From positions 1 through 50,825 of the forward strand of contig OMID01000058.1 in the NCBI GenBank assembly GCA_900299005.1: 50,825 bases of DNA, written 5' to 3'. The notes below the pieces were generated by a model. It saw only the letters and a program-made list of their open reading frames with translations. It searched no databases and was not told the origin of the DNA. This document shows positions 1 to 14,486 of the stretch, piece by piece; within the stretch, counting starts at the first letter, position 1; every line of letters begins with the position of its first letter. The DNA is from Oxalobacteraceae bacterium. GTDB taxonomy: Bacteria; Pseudomonadota; Gammaproteobacteria; Burkholderiales; Burkholderiaceae_D. Both the position numbers and the translations under genes were made by a program.

Positions 1-47
1 ATCTTGGACACCGCAAGGGGAGTCAGTTCTTTAGCAATCTTTGGCAT
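1..47 (-). CDS. Tyrosine integrase, P4 type, N-terminal fragment (runs off left edge)
   Basis: Reading left on the minus strand from an ATG at 47, the first 15 codons give MPKIAKELTPLAVSK and the frame is still open at base 1. This opening matches the start of the arm-DNA-binding (DUF4102-type) domain of P4-like tyrosine recombinases, which integrate mobile elements into tRNA 3' ends. The gene starts 123 bases beyond the 3' end of tRNA-Ser and reads away from it, the usual layout of such elements. A TATGAT-like -10 lies at 82-87. Only the N-terminus is visible, so catalytic residues and the rest of the element cannot be checked. Confidence 0.72.
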   Translation of the reverse strand, partial: MPKIAKELTPLAVSK

Positions 48-141
48 CTCTCATCCAATCCACCAAAAAAGATGAGATTTGATCATATCAGATGAAACAC
101 GGTGACACTGTTTGAATGGGCACTACAGAGGAGAAAAGACG

Positions 142-167
142 AAAAAAAAGCGCCTGTCATAGGCGCT
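142..167 (-). terminator. Rho-independent terminator of tRNA-Ser
   Basis: On the minus strand AGCGCCT, a short loop and AGGCGCT are followed by a run of eight T. It lies 3 bases beyond the CCA end of the tRNA gene, so it ends tRNA-Ser transcription. It also separates the tRNA from the integrase gene to the left. Confidence 0.85.
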
Positions 168-169
168 GA

Positions 170-259
<90 letters not shown>

Positions 260-292
260 TGGGTCGACAACACGTCCTTGCGAAAGCGCACG

Positions 293-298
293 ATTGTA
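293..298 (-). promoter_or_regulatory. Putative -10 box of tRNA-Ser
   Basis: TACAAT on the minus strand lies between the serS stop and the tRNA, about 34 bases upstream of the mature 5' end. No convincing -35 box was found 17 bases further up, so the tRNA may also be read through from serS. Confidence 0.35.
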
Positions 299-338
299 AC
301 AGAACTCTCCTGCGGTGAGTAGGTTCCCGCCGCTGCCG

Positions 339-1652
<1,314 letters not shown>

Positions 1653-1769
1653 TCAGGCTTGCGGTTTAAAGTCGAGATTGTATCAAGGGCGGCACTGCAC
1701 TCGCGACTACCCACGCGCGGGATGCCCTGAGTGGCGATTCCAGATAGGCGGCAGGACGTGTGCCAATGA

Positions 1770-3062
1770 TTATTTCTTTTTGTCGAGAGAGCGTGCCTCC
1801 GCGTCCCGCTGCCTCAAATACGCCAGCTTCTCCGCGATTTTGGCTTCCAATCCTCGCGACGTGGGCTGATACCAGCCGGGTTCGGCCATGCCATCGGGCA
1901 GATAGGTTTCTCCGGCGGCATAAGCCTCGGGCTCATCATGGGCGTAGCGGTAGAGCTTGCCGTAACCCAGCTGCTTCATCAGCTTGGTAGGTGCGTTTCG
2001 CAAATGTTCAGGTACGGAGCGGGAGCCATCTTGGGCGACAAAGGCTTTGGCTGCGTTGTACGCGTTGTACGCTGCGTTAGATTTGGCGGCGCATGCAAGA
2101 AATAGCGTCGCCTCAGCGAGCGCGAGTTCGCCCTCGGGCGAGCCGAGTCGTTCGTAAGTGTCGGCAGCGTTTAGTGTCAACTGCAGGGCACGCGGGTCGG
2201 CGAGGCCGATATCTTCGGTGGCCATGCGGATCAGTCGGCGTGCGAGGTAGCGTGGATCAGTGCCGCCATCGAGCATGCGAACCAACCAATAAAGCGCAGC
2301 ATCCGGGTTGGAGCCACGCACGGACTTATGCAGCGCCGATATCTGGTCATAGAAGGCATCGCCACCTTTGTCAAAACGGCGCAGCACATCGCCCAGACTT
2401 TCCCTGAGCAAGAAGACATCGATCGTCGTCTGTTTTTTCTGCCGGGCGGCACGCAGCACGATCTCGACATTGTTCAGTAGCCGTCTGCCATCACCGTCTG
2501 CGCTGGCTATCAGGGTGTGAAGACCCTCATCATCGATGCCGACATCACTATCGAGTGCCAGCGCACGTGCGACGAGTTGCGAAAGATCTTCTTCGTTGAG
2601 CGATTTGAGCACATACACGGCTGCCCGCGACAACAACGCACTATTGACTTCAAACGAGGGGTTTTCGGTGGTGGCACCAATAAAGGTGAACAAGCCACTT
2701 TCGACATGTGGCAAAAAGGCATCTTGCTGGCTTTTGTTGAAGCGATGAACCTCGTCGACAAAGAGTATTGTCGATCTGCCTGAATTAGCCTGAATCACTT
2801 GCGCACGCTCGACTGCTTCGCGGATATCTTTCACGCCTGACAGCACTGCCGAGAGAGCAATGAACTCCGCATTGAAGCCTTGCGCCATCAGTCGCGCGAG
2901 CGTGGTTTTGCCAACACCGGGCGGGCCCCAGAGAATCATTGAATGGGGCTGACCAGATTCAAAGGCAACACGCAGTGGTTTACCCGGTCCGAGCAAATGC
3001 TGCTGACCGATCACTTCGTGCAGACCCGACGGACGCAGGCGCTCTGCCATGGGAGTGGTCAT
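1770..3062 (-). CDS. rarA: Replication-associated recombination protein A (AAA+ ATPase)
   Basis: RarA/MgsA is a clamp-loader-like AAA+ ATPase acting at stalled replication forks. The 430-aa product has Walker A GPPGVGKT at residues 46-53, Walker [11 protein letters not shown] at 99-108, sensor 1 GATTENP near 129-135 and the SALLSR arginine-finger segment near 141-146. The C-terminal half matches the MgsA/RarA oligomerisation region ([15 protein letters not shown]). The ATG at 3062 was chosen because it overlaps the lolA stop as ATGA, implying translational coupling. The frame is open further upstream, but that stretch lies inside lolA and has no family similarity. Confidence 0.95.
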   Translation of the reverse strand: MTTPMAERLRPSGLHEVIGQQHLLGPGKPLRVAFESGQPHSMILWGPPGVGKTTLARLMAQGFNAEFIALSAVLSGVKDIREAVERAQVIQANSGRSTILFVDEVHRFNKSQQDAFLPHVESGLFTFIGATTENPSFEVNSALLSRAAVYVLKSLNEEDLSQLVARALALDSDVGIDDEGLHTLIASADGDGRRLLNNVEIVLRAARQKKQTTIDVFLLRESLGDVLRRFDKGGDAFYDQISALHKSVRGSNPDAALYWLVRMLDGGTDPRYLARRLIRMATEDIGLADPRALQLTLNAADTYERLGSPEGELALAEATLFLACAAKSNAAYNAYNAAKAFVAQDGSRSVPEHLRNAPTKLMKQLGYGKLYRYAHDEPEAYAAGETYLPDGMAEPGWYQPTSRGLEAKIAEKLAYLRQRDAEARSLDKKK

Positions 3063-3682
3063 GGCTGCTGCAGCACATCCGCGCCCTTGGGCATGACGAA
3101 CTTGAACTGACCACTCGGCAGGGAAGGATTTTTCTCGAATTTCGCAAAAGACAGCAAAGACACTTGCCCAAAGCTGTCTCGCAGCTCCATCGCCACGGGA
3201 AGGCCGTCTTTCATGCCGATGCCAATTTTTTCGAATTGCGTATCTTTGGCTTTGGGGATAGCCTGCAACCATTCGATGCCATCGCGTGTTCCAGCTTCGG
3301 ACAAGGTGAAGTTTTTCTCGAGATCGTTGCTACCAAAAAGTATCGCCGCCGGCGATGAACCAAGCGCATTACCCAGTGTTCGGACGGTGACTTGATTTAA
3401 ATCTTTGTCATAGATGTAGAGCTTGTCACCATCGGCCTGCAAAATTTGCTCATAGGGTTTTTGATACGCCCAAATAAACTTCCCCGGCCGCGCGAAAAGA
3501 AAATTACCAACAGAAGCAGCCGAGGTATGCAGTTTGCCGCCTTCTTCTTTGACCATGCGCTGACTGAATTCACCGCGCGCGCTCTTGGTGGCCGCGACAA
3601 ACTGACGAAACTGCTCCAACGCAGCTCCTTGAGCCCACAGCGGCAGGCACAGCAACCAAGCTAGTAGATATCGGATTTTCAC
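3059..3682 (-). CDS. lolA: Outer-membrane lipoprotein carrier protein LolA
   Basis: LolA is the periplasmic chaperone that takes lipoproteins from the LolCDE complex to LolB at the outer membrane. The GTG start at 3682 gives 207 aa, normal for the family. Its signal peptide has KIR, then a hydrophobic stretch, and ends near WAQGAA. The mature part carries family-like segments such as ARGEFSQ and FLFARPGKFIWAYQKPYEQ. GTG was preferred over an ATG at 3712 because the latter lies inside the ftsK stop region and would put extra charged residues before the signal. It lies 19 bases after ftsK and its stop overlaps the rarA start. Confidence 0.92.
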   Translation of the reverse strand: MKIRYLLAWLLCLPLWAQGAALEQFRQFVAATKSARGEFSQRMVKEEGGKLHTSAASVGNFLFARPGKFIWAYQKPYEQILQADGDKLYIYDKDLNQVTVRTLGNALGSSPAAILFGSNDLEKNFTLSEAGTRDGIEWLQAIPKAKDTQFEKIGIGMKDGLPVAMELRDSFGQVSLLSFAKFEKNPSLPSGQFKFVMPKGADVLQQP

Positions 3683-3701
3683 ATCAGGCTCTTGACGCAG
3701 T

Positions 3702-6038
3702 TTACTCGGCATGAGTATTGGGAACGAGGATGTCGCGATTACCATTAGACTGCATGGCCGATACGATGCCACTTTGCTCCATTTGTTCCAGCAGCCGTGC
3801 CGCGCGGTTGTACCCAATACGCAGATGGCGCTGCACGAGTGAGATCGAAGCCCGACGATTTTTCAGCACGATGGCAACTGCCTGGTCGTACATTGGATCT
3901 GCTTCACCGCTGGGCGCGCCGATACCACCGGCATCACCGCCGTCGTCGAGAACACCACCGTCGAGGATACCGTCAATGTAGTTTGGCTCTCCCTGAGATT
4001 TCAGGTGTTCGACAACGCGATGCACTTCGTCATCCGAGACAAACGCGCCATGCACGCGCATGGGCAAGCCGGTGCCCGGTGGCAGATAGAGCATGTCACC
4101 CATGCCCAACAGGGCTTCCGCACCCTGCTGGTCGAGAATGGTGCGTGAATCGATTTTCGAGGATACCTGGAAAGCGATACGTGTCGGAATATTGGCCTTG
4201 ATGAGGCCGGTAATCACGTCCACTGAGGGTCGCTGCGTGGCGAGTATCAGGTGAATACCGGCCGCGCGAGCCTTTTGTGCGATGCGCGCGATCAGCTCTT
4301 CGACCTTCTTGCCAACTACCATCATCAGGTCCGCCAATTCGTCGATGATGATCACAATCGTCGGCAGCTTCTCCAGTGGCTCGGGAGCATCCGGCGTGAG
4401 GCTAAAAGGATTGGGGATCTTTTCTTCTTTTTTCTCGGCCTCGACAATCTTTTGATTGTAGCCAGCCAGATTGCGTACACCCAGCTTAGACATCAGCTTG
4501 TAGCGGCGCTCCATCTCGTTGACGGCCCAATTAAGCGCATGGCCGGCCTGCCGCATGTCGGTCACGACCGGCGCGAGCAGATGGGGGATCCCTTCATAGA
4601 TCGACAACTCCAGCATCTTGGGGTCGATGAGAATCAGCCGCACCTGGTTGGGATCGGCTTTATACAGTAGCGAGAGGATGGTCGCATTGATGCCCACCGA
4701 TTTGCCAGAGCCTGTAGTGCCCGCGATCAGCAAGTGCGGCATTTTGGCGAGATCGGCGACGACAGGATTTCCGGCAATGTCCTTGCCCAAACCAATCGTC
4801 AGCAAGGAGGCATTGTCGTTGTAGACCTTGGAGCCGAGAATCTCGGTCAGTCGAACAATCTGACGTTTGGGATTGGGAAGCTCCAGACCCATGTAGTTTT
4901 TGCCGGGGATTGTCTCCACCACGCGTATCGACACCAGCGACAGTGCGCGCGCAAGGTCGCGGGCAAGGTTGACGATCTGACTTCCCTTGACACCGGTTGC
5001 GGGCTCGATCTCGTAACGGGTGACCACCGGTCCGGGGTAGGCTGCAACCACTTTGACTTCGACGCCGAAATCGGAGAGTTTTTTCTCGATCAGGCGACTA
5101 ACATATTCCAGCGTGTCCACCGTTACGGTTTCCTGCTGAGCCGGCGGCTCGTCCAGCAGCGACAGCGGTGGGAGGTTGGTATCGGGCAGATCAAGGAACA
5201 GGGATACCTGCTTTTCTTTTTCAACCCGCTCCGATTTGGGTACATGCACGACCTGGGGCACGATTTGTATGGGGGCCGTTGCCTTGGCCTCGACGATACG
5301 GGCACGCTCCTGAACAACAACTTCTTCGCGCTTGACGGCAGCTTCTTGTCCCAGCTTGCGATCCTGTCGCTCGGCGTACAACTTCGCCATCCAATGGGCG
5401 AAATTTTCTATCCCGCCACCCAGCTTTTCTGCGACGGCCATCCACGATACATGGAAGCACAATGAGAACCCTAGGCCAAAAAACATCAGCAAAACCAGCG
5501 TACCGCCATCAAAACCGAATGTCGATTGCGCAGCACCGCCAACCAGCTCGCCCAGCACCCCACCGGGATCGCGCGGTAGCTTGACCTTGAGTGTGTACAT
5601 GCGAACAAACTCAAGACCTGAACTGCCAAGGATGAGCATTACAAATCCCGAGAGACGAATGCCTGGTTCGTAGCGATGACGCTTCTCGGGCTCTTTTTTC
5701 AGCAGGAAGCGGCTGGCTAGCTGGCGGTAGCTGGTCCAGACGCCTGCGATCAGTGCGATGCACCACCACCATGCCGAAAAGCCGAATACGTACAGCATCA
5801 GATCAGCCAGCCAGGCACCCGCCGAGCCACCCCAGTTGACCGGGCGGGGCGAGATGCCAGAATGCGACCAGCCCGAATCGCTCGGCGAATAAGTGAACAG
5901 CACCAGCGTCAGATAAGCGCAAACGCCCGCCAGCACCAGCCAGCGCGCCTCGGACAATAAACGGATTAGGCGATTCGGCAGTGGATCTTGCACGGGCTCG
6001 GGCGGCGTGCGCGTGTAAGAAGAGGGGATTCTTGTCAT
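3702..6038 (-). CDS. ftsK: DNA translocase FtsK
   Basis: FtsK couples cell division to chromosome dimer resolution, pumping DNA at the septum toward dif. From the ATG at 6038 it has 778 aa. Hydrophobic segments lie near residues 33-50, 76-102, 130-147 and 180-200 and form the membrane anchor. A short charged linker spans about 220-300. The RecA-like motor has Walker A GTTGSGKS at 440-447 and [12 protein letters not shown] further on. The C-terminal winged-helix gamma domain ([20 protein letters not shown]) reads KOPS sequences. The linker is short compared with E. coli FtsK. Upstream in-frame ATGs up to 6158 were rejected as lacking family sequence. Confidence 0.95.
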   Translation of the reverse strand: MTRIPSSYTRTPPEPVQDPLPNRLIRLLSEARWLVLAGVCAYLTLVLFTYSPSDSGWSHSGISPRPVNWGGSAGAWLADLMLYVFGFSAWWWCIALIAGVWTSYRQLASRFLLKKEPEKRHRYEPGIRLSGFVMLILGSSGLEFVRMYTLKVKLPRDPGGVLGELVGGAAQSTFGFDGGTLVLLMFFGLGFSLCFHVSWMAVAEKLGGGIENFAHWMAKLYAERQDRKLGQEAAVKREEVVVQERARIVEAKATAPIQIVPQVVHVPKSERVEKEKQVSLFLDLPDTNLPPLSLLDEPPAQQETVTVDTLEYVSRLIEKKLSDFGVEVKVVAAYPGPVVTRYEIEPATGVKGSQIVNLARDLARALSLVSIRVVETIPGKNYMGLELPNPKRQIVRLTEILGSKVYNDNASLLTIGLGKDIAGNPVVADLAKMPHLLIAGTTGSGKSVGINATILSLLYKADPNQVRLILIDPKMLELSIYEGIPHLLAPVVTDMRQAGHALNWAVNEMERRYKLMSKLGVRNLAGYNQKIVEAEKKEEKIPNPFSLTPDAPEPLEKLPTIVIIIDELADLMMVVGKKVEELIARIAQKARAAGIHLILATQRPSVDVITGLIKANIPTRIAFQVSSKIDSRTILDQQGAEALLGMGDMLYLPPGTGLPMRVHGAFVSDDEVHRVVEHLKSQGEPNYIDGILDGGVLDDGGDAGGIGAPSGEADPMYDQAVAIVLKNRRASISLVQRHLRIGYNRAARLLEQMEQSGIVSAMQSNGNRDILVPNTHAE

Positions 6039-6107
6039 GAGATCCAAGTGGCTTGTCAGAGTTTCCGCGGGCCTACCCCGCCCTCGGTGCCAGAGGCTCA
6101 GTTCATC

Positions 6108-6159
6108 TATAATCTGGGCTTTAGGCGTTGATTTGTGCGGGAATATCGCACGAATCAAC
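6108..6159 (+). promoter_or_regulatory. TATAAT box followed by a 33-base dyad between ftsK and trxB
   Basis: TATAAT lies at 6108-6113 on the plus strand. From 6127 to 6159 there is a dyad with 13-base arms, GTTGATTTGTGCG and CGCACGAATCAAC, around the centre GGAATAT; there is one imperfect pair, which would be U-G in RNA. If the box is used, a trxB transcript would begin just before this hairpin and carry about 275 bases of leader. The dyad could also be an operator for ftsK or trxB. No good -35 box was seen. The rest of 6160-6394 shows no other clear signal. Confidence 0.4.
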
Positions 6160-6253
6160 CTGAGATGATACTCCCTCCCGGAAAGCTTTTTCCTCTCCGC
6201 CCAGGGAAGCGCTGATTATTTAACCACCGCAAGATTTCTCCTTTGGGAAATAG

Positions 6254-7348
<1,095 letters not shown>

Positions 7349-7392
7349 TACCCCTGACATCCCGTCGCAGTGCTTTCCCGGAGGAGACCTGC

Positions 7393-8010
7393 ATGATCAA
7401 GGACCTTGCCCAGCTAAAGGCCTTGCAGCAAAGACTGAAAGCCAGTGCCGAGGCTGCCGCAAAGGCCGAGCGCGAGCGACGTGAAAGAGAACGAGAGGCG
7501 AATCTGTTTCGCAATAGCGTAGGTGAGGTGATGCCCCTGAAGGCCGAGCCTCGCGTACCACTATCCACTCCCCAACCCTTGCCGATAGCGCGTCAACGCA
7601 TGGCCGATGATGAAGCGGCGCTACAGGAATCGCTGTCCGATGAATTCAGTATTGATACCCTGCTCGATGTTGACGAGACGCTGAGCTTTGCGCGCAGCGG
7701 CATTGGTCCCGATGTGATGCGCAAATTACGCGGAGGCGGCTGGGTGACGCAAGACCAACTCGATCTTCACGGACTTCGCACGGACCAGGCGCGTGAGGCG
7801 GTGGGTCAGTTTCTTCGACATTGTGTCAAACGGGGATTTCGCTGCGTGCGCATCATCCATGGCAAGGGACTGGGCTCGATGAACAAGAAACCTGTGCTCA
7901 AGAGCAAAGTACGGAACTGGCTGGTACAAAAAGAAGAAGTGATGGCGTTTGTTCAGGCGCGCGCGGCAGACGGCGGCAGCGGCGCCCTGATGGTGCTGCT
8001 CAAGGGGTGA
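7393..8010 (+). CDS. Smr-domain protein
   Basis: The product has 205 aa. Residues 1-40 are a charged, probably coiled-coil helix rich in Ala, Glu and Arg. The middle is likely flexible. The C-terminal Smr domain begins near residue 115, with LDLHG at 123-127 and HGKG at 156-159, the two conserved motifs of the family. Free-standing Smr domains (SmrA/SmrB type) bind or cut nucleic acid; SmrB nicks mRNA at collided ribosomes in E. coli. Which role applies here is not shown by sequence. A strong GGAGGAG ribosome site lies 7 bases before the ATG. Confidence 0.9.
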   Translation: MIKDLAQLKALQQRLKASAEAAAKAERERREREREANLFRNSVGEVMPLKAEPRVPLSTPQPLPIARQRMADDEAALQESLSDEFSIDTLLDVDETLSFARSGIGPDVMRKLRGGGWVTQDQLDLHGLRTDQAREAVGQFLRHCVKRGFRCVRIIHGKGLGSMNKKPVLKSKVRNWLVQKEEVMAFVQARAADGGSGALMVLLKG

Positions 8011-8055
8011 TAAAGGTGGTGTTAGCGACGCAGGCTTTCAGTCTGGGCCAAGACC

Positions 8056-10025
<1,970 letters not shown>

Positions 10026-10049
<24 letters not shown>

Positions 10050-11240
10050 CGGGATGGTCGCTTCAATGACGCTTCTGAAAGGACAATTCTGCAAAACCAG
10101 AATTATCGCACGCGCATACTCTCCAGTCTGAGCGAGGCGGGTGCATCGGCCTGGGATGCGCTGCGGAGTGTCCAAGCGCATTCGACACCCTTCCTGTCGT
10201 ATGCCTTCCTGCACGCACTGCATGAATCCGGCAGTGCCAGCGAGGCATCCGGCTGGCAGCCTCGCTACCTAAGCCTGTGGCAGGACGATGCGCTGGTTGC
10301 AGCATTACCGCTCTACGCCAAGTTCCACTCTTACGGTGAGTATGTGTTCGATTGGGCGTGGGCCGATGCTTATCGCCGCAACGGGCTCGAGTATTACCCC
10401 AAGCTCTTGTCGGCTATTCCTTTTACGCCCGTCACCGGTGGCCGCTTGCTGGCGAAAGACGATGACGCGCGCAGCGCACTGATCACCGCATTGCGTGGTG
10501 TACAGGAGGCCAGTGGTCTGTCGTCCACCCACATCCTTTACCCGCCGGAACCTGAAGCAAAGCTGCTGGCGAATGTTGGCTTCATGCTGCGCAAAGGCGT
10601 GCAGTTCCACTGGCAAAACGAAGGCTACGACAATTTTGAGCAATTCCTGTCGACCCTGGAACGAAAAAAACGCAAAAATATCCGCGCCGAGCGTCGCAAG
10701 GTTGTCGAGTCCGGAATCGTGTTGCGCCGTCTGCCGGGCATTGACGCGACGCATGCGGACTGGGCATTCTTCAAGCGGTGTTACGACCATACCTACCGGG
10801 CTCACTACGCTACGCCCTACTTGAATCTTGATTTTTTTCTTCGTATCGGCGAATCGATGCCGAACAATATTCTTCTCGTTATTGCCGAACGCGATGGCAA
10901 GCCAATCGCATCCTCACTGCTGATTCATGATAGGCAAGCGCTTTATGGCCGTTACTGGGGCGCGGTAGAGCATCATCCTTGCCTGCACTTCGAGACATCG
11001 TATTACCAGCCACTGGAGTTTTGCATCGAGCAAAAGATCGCGGCATTCGAGGGAGGGGCGCAAGGTGAACACAAGATGGCACGTGGTTTTCTACCGAAGA
11101 CCACGTGGTCGGCACACTGGCTTGCCCACGCTGATTTTGCCGACGCGGTCGAGCGTTTTCTTGTCCGCGAGGGCGAAGGTATCAGCGCGTACGTGGATGA
11201 ACTGAACGAACGCAACCCGTTTCGCGCATCATACCGATGA
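10026..11240 (+). CDS. FemAB-like / COG3146 predicted N-acyltransferase
   Basis: This product of about 400 aa belongs to the FemAB_like (formerly DUF482, COG3146) family within the GNAT/FemAB fold. Characteristic segments are FDWAWADAYRRNGLEYYPKL, ERKKRKNIRAERRKV and FEGGAQGEHKMARGF. The substrate is not established; peptidoglycan or amino-acyl transfer has been proposed for relatives. The start is uncertain. ATG 10026 lies inside the divergent nadE, and the first 25-30 residues look unlike the family. AAAGGA at 10078-10083 precedes near-cognate ATT and CTG codons that could be a rarer start near 10090. A divergent promoter must lie within about 60 bases. Confidence 0.8.
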
Positions 11241-11249
11241 GGGGCCCAT

Positions 11250-11274
11250 AAAAAAGCGCCGCATGCGGCGCTTT
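11250..11274 (-). terminator. Terminator of ppa, between convergent genes
   Basis: On the minus strand AAAGCGCCGC and GCGGCGCTTT pair around a very short loop and are followed by a run of T. It sits between the acyltransferase stop and the ppa stop. The plus-strand tail is weaker (TTTGTG), so it mainly serves ppa. Confidence 0.85.
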
Positions 11275-11299
11275 GTGTACAACCTCACCGAATGACAAA

Positions 11300-11848
11300 T
11301 CAGAAATTCGGTTTGCTCGCTGCTTTTTTATAATTCTCGACACCGCTCATGATCTCGGTACGCGCTTCCTCAGGACCGTACCAGCCATCGACTTTCACCC
11401 ACTTGCCGGGTTCGAGATCTTTGTAGTGCTCGAAGAAATGCTGAATTTGCTGAAGACGCAAGTCGTTCATGTCGCTGGGTTTTTGCCAGTGTGTGTAAAT
11501 CGGAAGCACCTTGTCAACGGGCACGGCCAGCACCTTGGCATCGCCACCAGACTCATCTTGCATTTTCAGGACGCCGATCGGACGACAACGCACCACCACA
11601 CCCGCCAACAGCGGGAAAGGCGTGATGACCAGAACATCAACCGGATCGCCATCATCGGCGATGGTGTGCGGAACATAGCCATAGTTACACGGGTAATGCA
11701 TCGACGTACCCATGAAGCGATCGACGAAGATGGCGCCGGATTCCTTGTCTACTTCGTATTTGATCGGGTCGGCGTTCATCGGGATTTCGATGACCACGTT
11801 GAAATCATTCGGCAAGTCACGACCGGCCGGGACCAGGTTCAGGCTCAT
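11300..11848 (-). CDS. ppa: Inorganic pyrophosphatase, family I
   Basis: Ppa hydrolyses pyrophosphate to phosphate in the cytoplasm and pulls biosynthetic reactions forward. The 182-aa product is normal for bacterial family I. The metal-binding signature DGDPVD (Asp66, Asp68, Asp71) and the segment YGYVPHT are intact. It lies just after hemY on the same strand, but a 101-base gap with a small CTCTGA/TCAGAG dyad suggests its own promoter. A strong terminator follows. Confidence 0.97.
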   Translation of the reverse strand: MSLNLVPAGRDLPNDFNVVIEIPMNADPIKYEVDKESGAIFVDRFMGTSMHYPCNYGYVPHTIADDGDPVDVLVITPFPLLAGVVVRCRPIGVLKMQDESGGDAKVLAVPVDKVLPIYTHWQKPSDMNDLRLQQIQHFFEHYKDLEPGKWVKVDGWYGPEEARTEIMSGVENYKKAASKPNF

Positions 11849-11949
11849 TTTTACCTCGGAAAAACATTTGAAATCAAAAGCCCGAGATTATAGCCGGCCC
11901 CGCACCAAAGACTCTGATACGCCTTCAGAGCTCTGACAGCGCCGACAGC

Positions 11950-13158
11950 TCAGGCCTTCACGGGCCGCTGCGTGGTGAGAGCGCACTGACGATAATGTTC
12001 TGCGGCTGCTTCAGGCTGGCTGAGTGCCTCGTGCAGCTGTGCCAGCCGCAGATGAGCCTCTTGACGAATTGCGTGATCGCCACCCGAGAGAGACTGTTCG
12101 AGGTGGCGTTGGGCTTTGCCCCAGAGTTTTTGGCGGAAGCACAGCACGCCCAGCACCAGGGCAATCTCGGCATCATTGGGTCGCTCGCGGAGCCAATGCT
12201 CACAATGATCGATTTGCTTGAGCAAGGTGGCTGATCCCTCGGGAGCAGCACATTGTCGGTAGGCTCGAAGAAGCCGAGAGTCCCACTGCGCTGCCAACGC
12301 GCTTTCGATGATGGCCGCCGCCTCGATCTGCTGACCAATCTTCATGAAAGCCTGGGCTGCCTGCACCGCCACTGCCGCACTGTGCCGGTCTTCGGCGGGC
12401 ACTTTGGACCACAACATCTTCAGGGACTCAGGGTCCTCGCTGGCCTTGGGCATCAGTGCATCATAGGCCATGTCGCGCAGGCGGCGCGACAGCGCGGGAT
12501 GCAGGGATTTGTGCTTGTCGAGCAGCCTGACCAACCTCAGTACTTCGGGCCAGTTCCGAGCATTCTGGTGCACCTTCAGCGCCAGCTTGAGGGCCTGCGT
12601 GTGCCGTATGCCCGCGTGGTTGAGTGACTGCAGCGCGTCAAGCGCAACTTCCGTCTCCTTTACATCTTCGGAAAACAACTCCACTGCGGTCATCAAGCGG
12701 GCGGTGCGCAAACTCTCGTCAGCTTCAGCTTTTTTCAGCCAGTCATCGCGACGTGATGGCTGCTGCAGTCGCTGGGCGGCACGCGCCCCAATGAGCGCCG
12801 CTAGTCCGGCGTGATCAGGTGAGGAGGAGGCCCGCTCGGCAAGCTTCTCAGCACGCCCAAAGCGTCCCTCGAGAAAGCTCTGTAACGACTCGTGCAACGC
12901 ACGTCCGGACTCCCGAAGCTGGCGGGTGGCCCGATATTGCTCTACCCTGCGCGGCATTGCCAGCGTGGCTCGAACCGCAGCCCTGATGGTCAGCAGCACC
13001 ACGAAAGCCACTACCAGCAGCACGATGAAGAAATTGAGCGACAGATCTACTCGGTAAGGAGGATAAAACAGCACGACATTGCCGGGATTGAAGCGCGCCA
13101 GCACAGCAAGCCCGATGGCCGAGGCGAAGAGGATCAGGAGCCAGATGAAAAATCGCAT
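11950..13158 (-). CDS. hemY: HemY, inner-membrane TPR protein of the heme operon
   Basis: The 402-aa product has two N-terminal membrane segments, near residues 3-21 and 41-63, joined by a short periplasmic loop. The cytoplasmic part is rich in TPR-like helices (FLEGRFGRAEKLAERA, LVLGVLCFRQKLWGKAQRHLEQ). This is the proteobacterial HemY family encoded behind hemX, not the Gram-positive protoporphyrinogen oxidase of the same name. It is thought to help organise heme synthesis at the membrane. The start lies 14 bases after the hemX stop, so it is the last gene of the hem operon. Confidence 0.92.
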   Translation of the reverse strand: MRFFIWLLILFASAIGLAVLARFNPGNVVLFYPPYRVDLSLNFFIVLLVVAFVVLLTIRAAVRATLAMPRRVEQYRATRQLRESGRALHESLQSFLEGRFGRAEKLAERASSSPDHAGLAALIGARAAQRLQQPSRRDDWLKKAEADESLRTARLMTAVELFSEDVKETEVALDALQSLNHAGIRHTQALKLALKVHQNARNWPEVLRLVRLLDKHKSLHPALSRRLRDMAYDALMPKASEDPESLKMLWSKVPAEDRHSAAVAVQAAQAFMKIGQQIEAAAIIESALAAQWDSRLLRAYRQCAAPEGSATLLKQIDHCEHWLRERPNDAEIALVLGVLCFRQKLWGKAQRHLEQSLSGGDHAIRQEAHLRLAQLHEALSQPEAAAEHYRQCALTTQRPVKA

Positions 13159-13172
13159 GTCATCCCGCCGAT

Positions 13173-14486
13173 CTAGGGACGCGAGCGCGACTGGCGTACC
13201 GCAGCCAAGCTGTGGGAGAGCGTGGGCATGTCAATGTTAAGCACGCTGTCCTGAAGCTGACGGATGATTTCATGCGCTGCCTGCGTCTGCCTTGCCCGGG
13301 TATCGAAGTAGCGCAGCAGGGCGCGATCGGCTTCGAGCAAATCGCTGCGGAAGGCTGCATCGTTGCGCGACAATAACGCCATGCGCGCATTCAGCAGGCG
13401 CAACTTCAGATTCTCCCGAGCGAAGAAGGCTTCCTCGGGTGACAGCAGCAGGGCCTCGGGATTGTTGACCGAGCGCACCCGAACGAGTTGGCGGATTTCA
13501 TGCCAGAGATCGGTGCTCCACGCGGTCCAGCGCTGCAGCAGCACGTTGCGCCAGTCGTCGGGCGCTGACTTGTCGTCTCTGGTTTCTTTGTCGGCGTCCT
13601 TGTTGCCGTCTTTGACCAGTTTGGATTTGGGCGCAGCAGCCGAAACGAGGGGCTTTTCGTCGGCCAGCAACGGGATCAGATCGACCTGACCAATCAAGGC
13701 ATCGATACGCACGGCAATGCCGGTCAAATCGACACTGGGCAGACTCTTGAGGCTCTCGATGTCGCGCGCAATGGCACGACGAACCGCAATGAATTGGGGG
13801 CGGTCCGCCCGCGCCAGACGCGCATCGGCATTTTGCAGCGCGATCAATGCGCCACGCACATTGCCGGCAAGCTGCAGCTGCTGACCGGCAGTAGAGAGCA
13901 CTTGCTCAATCTCGGCCAGCGCCCAGTCATCACGGTTCTTTGCGAGATCCTGATATAGCTGCTCGAGTGCCAGTTGCTGTCCTTGCGATTCGATCTGCCT
14001 AGCTTCGAGCACGGCGACCTTGCCTTGCAATGCCTTGACGTCGTCGTCAACACGATTGGCGATCAGCTTGGTCTGGGTGTTGAGGTTCTCGCCCGACTGC
14101 AAGCGCTGCGCGAGTTCTCGTCGAAGATCGCTGATGTCGGTGCGCGTATTCCACCACTGAAGCAGGAGCAGCGCCACCAGCACGCCCATTGCCAGTTTTT
14201 GCCTGCCCTCACGGGTCTGGAGCGATTCGGGCCAGCGCACATCCCAGCCGCGCCGCCGGGTGAGGGAAACAGCAGCATCAGCGTGCTTGTCATCCGCAGT
14301 CGAGGCACCCGCTGGAGCCGCAGGTGAAGATACTGCGGGCGCTTCGGACTGCACGGCACTGGCTGGCGCTGCCGCCGGTGCGGTGGGCGACGCGTTAGTC
14401 GCTTCGGACGACGCGTTGGCGTCAGGCACCGCTGTGGGCTGACCCTTGGGTGGTACTGATGCTGGTGGCGTGGACGGATCGTTCAT
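13173..14486 (-). CDS. hemX: HemX-like membrane protein of the heme operon
   Basis: The 437-aa product begins with about 75 residues rich in Ala, Pro and Ser. One membrane helix follows at about 96-112, then a long, partly coiled-coil periplasmic-facing region. It belongs to the proteobacterial HemX family, often labelled uroporphyrin-III C-methyltransferase, but no SAM-binding methylase motif is seen, so a catalytic role is doubtful. Its ATG overlaps the hemD stop by 4 bases (ATGA), which implies translational coupling. Confidence 0.9.
   Translation of the reverse strand: MNDPSTPPASVPPKGQPTAVPDANASSEATNASPTAPAAAPASAVQSEAPAVSSPAAPAGASTADDKHADAAVSLTRRRGWDVRWPESLQTREGRQKLAMGVLVALLLLQWWNTRTDISDLRRELAQRLQSGENLNTQTKLIANRVDDDVKALQGKVAVLEARQIESQGQQLALEQLYQDLAKNRDDWALAEIEQVLSTAGQQLQLAGNVRGALIALQNADARLARADRPQFIAVRRAIARDIESLKSLPSVDLTGIAVRIDALIGQVDLIPLLADEKPLVSAAAPKSKLVKDGNKDADKETRDDKSAPDDWRNVLLQRWTAWSTDLWHEIRQLVRVRSVNNPEALLLSPEEAFFARENLKLRLLNARMALLSRNDAAFRSDLLEADRALLRYFDTRARQTQAAHEIIRQLQDSVLNIDMPTLSHSLAAVRQSRSRP

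Noticed and set aside
3063-3272. Longer N-terminus for rarA
   Set aside because: The extra 70 residues lie wholly inside lolA and do not resemble RarA; the ATGA overlap gives a better start.
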